Below the pieces are notes generated by a model. It was not told where the DNA came from and did no database searches. It saw nothing but the letters and a program-made list of their open reading frames with translations. From the NCBI RefSeq assembly GCF_004345645.1, contig NZ_SLWS01000008.1, positions 542,268-606,267 on the forward strand: a DNA stretch of 64,000 nucleotides, given 5' to 3'. Position numbers and translations under genes: made by a program. The stretch is from Actinocrispum wychmicini (GTDB taxonomy: Bacteria; Actinomycetota; Actinomycetes; Mycobacteriales; Pseudonocardiaceae). Of this stretch, positions 33,915 to 41,106 are shown piece after piece (the first letter of the stretch is position 1; each line of letters opens with the position of its first letter).

Positions 33915-34202
33915 GTGCTGCTGTGCCTTCCTTTAGGCAGGATCGATCTGCCCGGACACCCAGGGCCGCATATGTGACGGACCTGGCCGCGGGACGGAAG
34001 ATGTGCAAGGCCGACATAAGAGTCAAGGTCTAGACCTCTCGGGAGTCAATGCACCGTTCGGTCCAGACGAATAGAGACAACAGCGGGGCCTAGGTATTCA
34101 AAGCCGGGCTTGACGAGCACAAGCCGTGATTTCGTGCGGGCGAAAAAATAGCTGACAATTGTTTCGGCGGAACGGGTCGGCGGAACGGGTCGCCGAGGAC
34201 GG
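33915..34202. other. Intergenic region upstream of the M4 gene
   Basis: 288 bases between the M4 start and the end of the upstream minus-strand gene. GAAGG-type ribosome sequence precedes the M4 ATG. TGCCT-N6-AGGCA near 33928-33945 is a weak inverted repeat. Nothing else is recognised. Confidence 0.3.
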
Positions 34203-36368
34203 TCAGCCGCGGGTGAGCTTGCGTCGCCTGCCCCGCCGGATGACGGCCAGCAGACCCAGCCCGGCCGCCAGCAGGATCCAGACGAAGCCCCATCGGTGTG
34301 CCGGGGATTCGCAAGTCTCGCTGGTGTCGCCGTCGCACGTGCCGGGAGCCGCCTGGGTCTGCGCCGCGTGCCGCGGGTCAGCGGCGTCGGCGCCGTCGAT
34401 GGCGCCACCGCGCATCCGCAGGCCGGGCGGTGACGTTCCGGGCGGCGTCGTCCCTGTCGCTGTCCCTGTCGGCGTCGGCATCGGCGTCGTCGGCTGTGGC
34501 GTCGTCGTCGGCAGTGGCTTCACCTTGAACGTGACCGGAATCGTCAGGTCGGCGGCATGGCTCGCCATGCGCAGCACACAGGTGGTCACCCCGGGTTGGC
34601 CGCACTCGGCGACGCTGAACTTGTCGAACGTGTGGGCGTTGTCCGGGGTCGCCTTGAGCGTGATGTCGTGGCGACGGTCGACAGCTTGCGTGCACGTTCC
34701 CGCGCAGCTGCCGAACGGGCCGCCGGACACCGTCCCACCGGCGGACACCTGCAGGGTCACGTTGATCGTCGGTGTCTTCGCGACTGTCACCTGTGTGGAG
34801 CCGACCGTGGACCGTCCATCCGGGACAGTGGCGTGCACGGTGATCAGGAACGGACCGCCGTCGGTCGCCCACGTATGGCTGATGGGCGTGCCGGCCCCGT
34901 TGCCAGCGTCACCGCCGTTGCCGTTGAACGTCCAGGTCACGTTGGTCAGCGTCGAGTTGTCCGCCGCCTTCACGTTGAAGGTCACCTGGTCACCGGCGAC
35001 CGGGGCGGCGGTGCTCGCCGACACGACGAGGCTCGGCACGGGCGCCTGGCTCGAGCTCGACGTGGTGCTCGATAACGACGACTGGGTCGTGCTGCCGCGG
35101 GATGTCTGCGACTGGCTGCCCTGTGGGTTCGGTGAGGTCTGTGGGTTCTGTGGGCCGGGCGGAAGCGCCGAGGTCGACGGGACCGCACTGCTCTGCTGTT
35201 CGGGCGCCGGAGCCGGACCGTTCGAGTGGTTCAGCGGAGTGGTCAGCCCCTTGCTCGGGTTGGTCGGATCGTATTTCGCGGCGTTCACGATGTTCCCGTC
35301 GAAGTGGACGACACCGGCGCGTTCGGTCTTCGGATCGTTGAAGAACACCATGTCGTCCTGTGCGCGCAGTTGAAACCGGCCGGCCGGGCGGAGAACCACC
35401 GGTTTGGCCACCACCGCGCCGGTCGTCAGGTCCACGATCCAGATCTGACCGGTCGAGTAGTCCGGGACGAAGATCCGGTTCGCCGCCTCCACCGCGGCAC
35501 CCAGTTGGCCCTCCGCGCCCAACGGAATCGTGCGATCACAGGACCCGGCGTCGAGGTCACAGACGTTGAGCACACCGCGGGACGCCACCACGTACGCCCG
35601 CGGCGCGTGCGGAGAGCCACTGACCTGGACCGTGTCGGTGGAGCGCAGGTCCAGGTCGATGGCCCGGGCCACCCCGCCGGTGTCCGGGTCGACCATGATC
35701 ACCTTGTGCTCGGCCGCGTTCACGATCACCGGCGAGCCGTTGGCGATCGCGAGCGTGTTGTGACCGGGCCTGACCACACCGTGCGTGGTAGTTCGCCGGC
35801 TGTGGTCGACCGAGGTGAGGTCGCCGGTCCCGTTGTCCACCAGCCACAGCCGGCCCACGTCGTCCAGGCCGGCCGTCCCGTCGTCCAGTTGTGCGGCGAG
35901 AGCGTTCGGTTCGCCCAATGGACTCGCTGTTTTGGGATCGGCGTTGACGTACACCCCGCGCTGGCCGTCCATCACGTACAGCACGTGCGGGCCGGCGAAC
36001 GCGGTCAGCCCGGCTTGGGCGTTGGCGATCGGGGCCACTGGCCGCGTCGGTTCGAAGGTGGCGGCGTCGATCCGGCGGACAGTGCCGGCCGTCCGGTCGA
36101 CGGCGTACGCGGTCGTACCGCTCTGGACGACATCGAGGGCGTTGCCGGCGGAGGCGACCGCTATCTGGGCGACCACCTCAGCGGTCGATCCGTCCAGCAA
36201 CGTGAGCTGTCCGACGTTGGCGGAGGTCAGCCACGCCATGCCGGGCAGCACCTTCATGTCCGTGGCGGGGTTGCCGTCGTCGGCGCCGAACGCGACGATC
36301 GCGCCCACGACCGCCACCGCCGCGCCGGCGAGAATCCACCGTCGGTGGAGCGACCAGTTCACCCGCAT
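34203..36368 (-). CDS. Membrane-anchored beta-propeller + PKD-like protein (paralog of 29383-31686)
   Basis: 721 residues; ATG with GAGGAG 6 bases upstream. N-terminal anchor (about 11-28), then propeller-type units nearly parallel to those of the 31.7-kb paralog: VGQLTLLDGSTAEV, TTAYAVDRTAGTVRRID, RLWLVDNGTGDLTSVD, RIFVPDYSTGQIWIVDL. A Ser/Gln/Pro linker (about 385-440), a PKD-like domain (TNVTWTFNGNGG...ISHTWATDGG), a Cys-containing beta domain (GSCAGTCTQAVD) and a second transmembrane helix near the C-terminus (WGFVWILLAAGLGLLAVI) with a basic tail follow. Unlike its paralog it has no PASTA-like segment and is anchored at both ends. It follows the TgpA gene by 19 bases, so it belongs to the MoxR operon. 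Confidence 0.74.
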   Translation of the reverse strand: MRVNWSLHRRWILAGAAVAVVGAIVAFGADDGNPATDMKVLPGMAWLTSANVGQLTLLDGSTAEVVAQIAVASAGNALDVVQSGTTAYAVDRTAGTVRRIDAATFEPTRPVAPIANAQAGLTAFAGPHVLYVMDGQRGVYVNADPKTASPLGEPNALAAQLDDGTAGLDDVGRLWLVDNGTGDLTSVDHSRRTTTHGVVRPGHNTLAIANGSPVIVNAAEHKVIMVDPDTGGVARAIDLDLRSTDTVQVSGSPHAPRAYVVASRGVLNVCDLDAGSCDRTIPLGAEGQLGAAVEAANRIFVPDYSTGQIWIVDLTTGAVVAKPVVLRPAGRFQLRAQDDMVFFNDPKTERAGVVHFDGNIVNAAKYDPTNPSKGLTTPLNHSNGPAPAPEQQSSAVPSTSALPPGPQNPQTSPNPQGSQSQTSRGSTTQSSLSSTTSSSSQAPVPSLVVSASTAAPVAGDQVTFNVKAADNSTLTNVTWTFNGNGGDAGNGAGTPISHTWATDGGPFLITVHATVPDGRSTVGSTQVTVAKTPTINVTLQVSAGGTVSGGPFGSCAGTCTQAVDRRHDITLKATPDNAHTFDKFSVAECGQPGVTTCVLRMASHAADLTIPVTFKVKPLPTTTPQPTTPMPTPTGTATGTTPPGTSPPGLRMRGGAIDGADAADPRHAAQTQAAPGTCDGDTSETCESPAHRWGFVWILLAAGLGLLAVIRRGRRRKLTRG

Positions 36369-36387
36369 CCGGCTCCTCGCCTATGTG

Positions 36388-38811
36388 TCAGCCACGCGTC
36401 AGCCTGTCCATGTCACGTCGCCGCCGGCGTTCGTCGACCCACCGGGCGAACAACGGCCGCGGGTCCATCCAGGCACGGACTGTCACAAAGGGACTGCGGA
36501 CCTTGCGCAGCTCCCGGCGCAGCTGCGCCTCCAGCTGCCACGCCTCCTGCACCGCCGTGTCCGCGGGCTCGGCCGGGCTGTACATGGCCGAGGTGACGAT
36601 GGGCGCCAGCACGGCCAACGCCCCCGTGCCCTGGCTGCCGATCCGTTCCTGGGCCTGCTCGGTGAGCTCGGCCGTGGTCAGCGCGGCCGACACCGGCACA
36701 CCGTGTTCGAGCAGCCGGTCGGTCGCCTGCTGCCACGCGCCCACGATCCGGGCCGCCCGGCTGCCGGACCGACGCAGCCTTCGTCGCCGGAACTTCTCAC
36801 CGGCGACCGCGATCGGGGTGAGCACCACCAACCCGCCGAGTCCGATGAGGACGAACAGGGCCCAGTCGAGCACGGTCAGCTTGCCGCCGGCCAGCGCGGG
36901 CAGGTTGGGGTCCTCGGCCGGCTGGGACGCGGTGGAGTTCTGCTCCGGCCGGGTGTTGTCCGCCTGCGTCTCGGTGTCCGGCTTCTTCGGCGCCTGGCCG
37001 GTGTGCCGCTTCGGGTCGGTCGGCTCGAACGTGACCCAGCCGTAGCCCTTCAGGTTCACCTCGGCCCACGCGTGCGCGTCACCCGTCTTGACCTGGTACG
37101 CGTCGCCGTCCTTGTGGTCGTTGTTGAGCATGTAGCCGACCGCGACCCGGGCCGGGAAACCCTGCGACCGGGCGAGCACCACGAACGCGGCGGCGAACTG
37201 CTCGGCGTAGCCGACCTGTTCACTCAGGTTCGCCCCGAACAGCCGGCTCAGCGCGTTGTACGAATGCCCCGGCCGGGTCTCCAGGTTGTACGGGAACGAC
37301 TGGGTGAACTTCTGGATCGCCTGCAGCTTCGCGTACGGCTCGGCCACGTTGCCGGCCAGCTGGTCGCCCTTGGCCTTGATCTCCGGCGGGATCGGCGGGT
37401 CGGTCGGCAGCTGGGTGTCCGCGCTGGTCGCCGGCGACACGTACGGCACGCTCTTGTCCAGCCCGGCCGGCCGGCCGACGTCGGCCACCAGCTGGTAGGT
37501 CAGGCTCGGCAGGGTCTCCTCGTCGGTGGCGAGCGCGCCGGAGTCCTTGCTGAACCCGAACCGCGGGATGCCGGTCACCGACACCGGCGACCCCACCTCG
37601 GGCAGGTACTGGCCGCCCAGGCCGTTCATGGTGACGTCCAGGGTGACCTGGCGGGGATTCGTGAGCGACTCGTCCGGCGGCAGGGTGCGGCCGGCGAGCA
37701 GGAAGCTGTCGTCGGAGCTCCAGGTCGCGCCGTCGTAGGAGTCCAACGCGGCCAGCCGGACCCGGTCGACGCCCGCGGTGTCCCCGCTGAGCTTGACCTT
37801 GAACAGGTTCCCGTCCGGTTTCTTCAGCTGCGCCTTCAACGTGGACAGCGGCGAGATCGTGTCGTGCACGTCCAGCTTCTGCGGAACGGCGTTCCGCAGG
37901 TCGAACCGGCTGTCGCCGTCGGCGAGCGGCACGAACCGCATCCCGGCCAGCCCGGCCGCGACCGCCACCAGCACCACCGGGATACCGAACAGGAACCGGC
38001 CGAGCGTGGCCTTGCTGGCGACCTGGCGGGCCAGCGGGTCGACCGCGCCGGCCCGCACCAGCGTCAGGAACAGCACCTCGGCGAGCAGCACGCCGACCAG
38101 GACCATGCCGCCCACTGGCCGGGCCGCGGTGAACGGCTGCGCCACCACGAACGCCACGACCAGCGGGAGAATCGGCGCGAGCAGCGACTTCGTCCGCAGG
38201 ATCAGGATCGTCGACACCACCGCCACGGTCCACGTGACCAGCGCCGGGGTCATCTCCAGCTCGCCGGCCGGGTCGGCCGGCAGGCTGACGCTGAGCATCC
38301 GGTTCCAGCCGTTCACCAACCCGGTGCCGACTGACTTCAGCGTGGTCCAGGTGGGAATGCCATGGCTGAGCGTGCCCCGGTACACCGCGAAGATGGCGAC
38401 CAGCGCGTAGCCCAAGACGGCCACACCGACCGTAACCCACGTCGACCAACGCCGCGCGCCGGCGAGCGCACCCACGAACGCGCCGACGGCGGCCGCGGTG
38501 AGCGTCGAGATCAGGAACCCCAGGCCGCTGAAGTAACGCAGGTACGCCAGGCTCGCCGTAGCGGCCGTGACACCGGCGATGACAAGCTGCGTGTACAGCA
38601 CCAGCCCGACCTTGACCTTGCGGGCGGTCTGCGGGAGGTGCTGCGAGCTGCGTTTCTTCACCTTGGGCGGGTTCGGGTTGCGCTGCAACGCCTGCTGTGT
38701 CTGGCCGATCGTCCGGTTGACGTTCCCGCCCGCGCTGGCCGGCCCGGCGGGCGCGGACTGCTGCCGGATCGCCACGTTTCCGGGCGGCGGCGGGGGAGTC
38801 CCGGGCCTCAC
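36388..38811 (-). CDS. TgpA-type transglutaminase-like membrane protein lacking the catalytic Cys
   Basis: 807 residues from a GTG overlapping the DUF58 stop. After a Pro-rich cytoplasmic N-terminus come about seven transmembrane helices (residues 70-300), an extracytoplasmic beta region, a transglutaminase-like core (about 470-600), another helix (about 640-665) and a cytoplasmic DUF4129-like tail. In the core the usual GYCEQFA is read as G-Y-A-E-Q-F-A: codon GCC at 37204-37206 encodes Ala536. The His (H580 in DAHAWAEV) is kept and FEPT follows. The enzyme site therefore looks dead while the fold is kept. TgpA, DUF58 and MoxR form a conserved gene set, probably an assembly or chaperone complex. 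Confidence 0.85.
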   Translation of the reverse strand: MRPGTPPPPPGNVAIRQQSAPAGPASAGGNVNRTIGQTQQALQRNPNPPKVKKRSSQHLPQTARKVKVGLVLYTQLVIAGVTAATASLAYLRYFSGLGFLISTLTAAAVGAFVGALAGARRWSTWVTVGVAVLGYALVAIFAVYRGTLSHGIPTWTTLKSVGTGLVNGWNRMLSVSLPADPAGELEMTPALVTWTVAVVSTILILRTKSLLAPILPLVVAFVVAQPFTAARPVGGMVLVGVLLAEVLFLTLVRAGAVDPLARQVASKATLGRFLFGIPVVLVAVAAGLAGMRFVPLADGDSRFDLRNAVPQKLDVHDTISPLSTLKAQLKKPDGNLFKVKLSGDTAGVDRVRLAALDSYDGATWSSDDSFLLAGRTLPPDESLTNPRQVTLDVTMNGLGGQYLPEVGSPVSVTGIPRFGFSKDSGALATDEETLPSLTYQLVADVGRPAGLDKSVPYVSPATSADTQLPTDPPIPPEIKAKGDQLAGNVAEPYAKLQAIQKFTQSFPYNLETRPGHSYNALSRLFGANLSEQVGYAEQFAAAFVVLARSQGFPARVAVGYMLNNDHKDGDAYQVKTGDAHAWAEVNLKGYGWVTFEPTDPKRHTGQAPKKPDTETQADNTRPEQNSTASQPAEDPNLPALAGGKLTVLDWALFVLIGLGGLVVLTPIAVAGEKFRRRRLRRSGSRAARIVGAWQQATDRLLEHGVPVSAALTTAELTEQAQERIGSQGTGALAVLAPIVTSAMYSPAEPADTAVQEAWQLEAQLRRELRKVRSPFVTVRAWMDPRPLFARWVDERRRRRDMDRLTRG

Positions 38812-39953
38812 GTGCGGACCAGCTTGTTCCAGGCGTTCGCGAACTCCTCGGCGCTGCGGACCGTCAACGACACCACGCCGTTGAGCGGGGTCGGCGGGGC
38901 CGCGTACCGGCTCGCGAACTGCACCAGGCTGACCATCAGGAAGTGCCGGCGGATCGTGGGCAGCACGGACAGCATCCGCGGGTCAGGCTGACCGGTGACC
39001 ACGCCGAGCGCCACGCTGTCGTCCATGGACACCATGCCCGGCAACGCCGCCAGGCCCGGGTCGTCCCGGGTGGCCGTGGCCGACGCCAGCAGGTCCAACG
39101 CGCTCACCGCGCCCTCGGCGGCCCGGTCGCTGGCCGCCACCCCACCGCCGGTCGTCCGCAGCTCCAGCGGGAAACCACCGCGGATGGCCGCGATCGTGAG
39201 CGACGCCGCCGCGCTGACCGCGGCCTCGAACGACTCCTCCGAGTACCCCAGCGAGTTCGTGTCCAGCACCACCATCAGCCGCGGCTGGTTCGGCACCACG
39301 TTGTGGCGCACCATCATCCGGCCGGTGCGCGCGGTCGACTTCCAGTGGATCAGCCGCCAGTCGTCACCGACGACGTACTCCCGCAGGCTGTGGAACGCCA
39401 CCCCGCCCTGCGGCGAGTAGCTGGACGTCGGGCCGTCCATGTCCCTGGTCTGGCCGGTCGGCACCGGCTCCACATTGAGCAGTCGCGGATGGACGTACAA
39501 AGTGGAGAACGCGGAGAACACCCGGCCGACCCGCATCAGCCGCAACGGGTCCGTGTGCCCGATGCTCATCGGGCCGACCTGGAAGATGCCCCGCCGGTTG
39601 GTCGGCAGGTAGTAGGTGGTGGTGTGGGTGCCGTTGCCGGCCAGGCTCGGGATCGGCACCTGGACCTGCCGGGTCGCCATCTGCTCGGACGCCATGATCG
39701 GCGGGCTGCGGCGCTTGGACTCGTTGGTCAGCGTCAGCACGCCCATCGCCTTCTCGCCCTCGGACACGCGCTGCGGCCGAACTTCCCGGATGGCGGAAAG
39801 GTCGGGCCGCAACGTCATCCACCCGGCCGCGACCAGCAGCGTGGCCAACGCGGCGAACCCCAGCGCCACCAGCTCCGGATAGTCCGCGAGCCAGCCGAGG
39901 GCCAGCAGCAAGATGGCCGAAACGGCCATCGCCACACCGGACTTCGTGGGCAT
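38808..39953 (-). CDS. DUF58 protein
   Basis: 381 residues. Two N-terminal transmembrane helices (about 8-50) precede an extended domain with the family block YVVGDDWRLIHWKSTARTGRMMVR and a vWA-like C-terminal part (RLMVVLDTNSLG). DUF58 proteins are genetically tied to MoxR AAA+ ATPases and TgpA proteins and are thought to be MoxR clients. One base separates its ATG from the MoxR stop; its own stop overlaps the TgpA start. Confidence 0.9.
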   Translation of the reverse strand: MPTKSGVAMAVSAILLLALGWLADYPELVALGFAALATLLVAAGWMTLRPDLSAIREVRPQRVSEGEKAMGVLTLTNESKRRSPPIMASEQMATRQVQVPIPSLAGNGTHTTTYYLPTNRRGIFQVGPMSIGHTDPLRLMRVGRVFSAFSTLYVHPRLLNVEPVPTGQTRDMDGPTSSYSPQGGVAFHSLREYVVGDDWRLIHWKSTARTGRMMVRHNVVPNQPRLMVVLDTNSLGYSEESFEAAVSAAASLTIAAIRGGFPLELRTTGGGVAASDRAAEGAVSALDLLASATATRDDPGLAALPGMVSMDDSVALGVVTGQPDPRMLSVLPTIRRHFLMVSLVQFASRYAAPPTPLNGVVSLTVRSAEEFANAWNKLVRT

Positions 39954-39954
39954 G

Positions 39955-40935
39955 TCAGGCTCCGACGGGGGCCTGCGGCACCGGCACGGCGGCGAGGATG
40001 CGGTCCACGATCCCCTCGGGCTTGAACTCCTGCACCGCCGCCTCAGGGGTGAGCACCAGCCGGTGCGCCAACACCGGCTTGGCCATCTGCTTGATGTCGT
40101 CCGCGGTGACGAACGCGCGCCCGTCCACCGCGGCCCTGGCCTGCGACGCGGTGGCCAACGCGTTGCTGGCCCGTGGGCTCGCGCCCAGCTTGAGCTGCGG
40201 GATGGTCCGCGTCGCGTTGGTGATCGTGACGATGAACGCCTGCAGCGCGGGCGCCACGTACACCCCGCGGACGACCTCGATCATCTGCTGCATGTCCTCG
40301 ATCGTGCAGACCGGCTGCAACTGCTCGGGCAGGCGGCGGGCGATGGCGTCGCCGACGATCCGCACCTCGTGCTCGGGCGACGGGTAGCCGATCCGCAGCA
40401 GCATCATGAACCGGTCCAGCTGGGCCTCCGGCAACGTGTACGTGCCCTGCTGGTCGACCGGGTTCTGGGTGGCGATCACGAAGTTCGGCCGGGGCAGCGC
40501 GTACGTGACACCGTCCACCGTGACCTGGCGTTCGCCCATCGCCTCCAGCAGCGCCGACTGGGTCTTCGGCGACGCCCGGTTGATCTCGTCGCCGAGCACG
40601 ATGTTGGCGAAGACCGGGCCTTCCTTGAACTGGAACTCGCCCTTGTGGTTGTCGTAGATCTGCACCCCGACCACGTCGGACGGCAGCAGGTCGGGGGTGA
40701 ACTGGATGCGCCGCATCTCCCCGCCGATGGAGTGCGCGATGGCCTTGGCCAACGACGTCTTGGCCACCCCCGGCACGTCCTCGATCAGCAGGTGGCCCTC
40801 GGCCAGCAGGCCGACCATGGCGTTCCAGATGACATTGGTCTTGCCGTGGATGAAATGCTCCACGTTCCGGACCAGGTCGTTGCACCTACGCTGGACCCAT
40901 CCGACGCGCTCGGCCAACTGCGTGCCGTAGGTCAT
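39955..40935 (-). CDS. MoxR-family AAA+ ATPase
   Basis: 326 residues. Walker A is EDVPGVAKTSLAKA (AKT in place of GKT, as in many MoxR proteins), followed by RIQFTPDLLPSDVVG, Walker B VLGDEINRASPKTQSALLEAMGE and sensor 1 VIATQNP with the R of LDRF. First gene of a minus-strand operon MoxR-DUF58-TgpA-propeller. MoxR proteins act as metal-insertion or assembly chaperones. Divergent from the Hsp70 fusion, with palindrome copy 3 between. Confidence 0.93.
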   Translation of the reverse strand: MTYGTQLAERVGWVQRRCNDLVRNVEHFIHGKTNVIWNAMVGLLAEGHLLIEDVPGVAKTSLAKAIAHSIGGEMRRIQFTPDLLPSDVVGVQIYDNHKGEFQFKEGPVFANIVLGDEINRASPKTQSALLEAMGERQVTVDGVTYALPRPNFVIATQNPVDQQGTYTLPEAQLDRFMMLLRIGYPSPEHEVRIVGDAIARRLPEQLQPVCTIEDMQQMIEVVRGVYVAPALQAFIVTITNATRTIPQLKLGASPRASNALATASQARAAVDGRAFVTADDIKQMAKPVLAHRLVLTPEAAVQEFKPEGIVDRILAAVPVPQAPVGA

Positions 40936-41005
40936 GCCGCCCCCGCTGTCGATTCATGGCAACGTTTTCCACTGCGAAGGCTAAACCGGTTGGCTCGCTC
41001 GGGCC

Positions 41006-41019
41006 TGCCCCTTGGGGCA
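41006..41019. promoter_or_regulatory. CIS-locus palindrome copy 3 (TGCCC-N4-GGGCA)
   Basis: TGCCC-CTTG-GGGCA, extended to CTGCCCC-TT-GGGGCAG (41005-41020). It lies 70 bases upstream of the MoxR start and 87 bases upstream of the Hsp70-fusion start in their shared control region. Confidence 0.55.
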
Positions 41020-41106
41020 GCGTTCCGGGCGGCCCCGACTGCCGAACGTCACCGGGTTGAGGGGATCCACCCCGGACGTTATCCCGCGGCCACTACTGTT
41101 TGCCAG

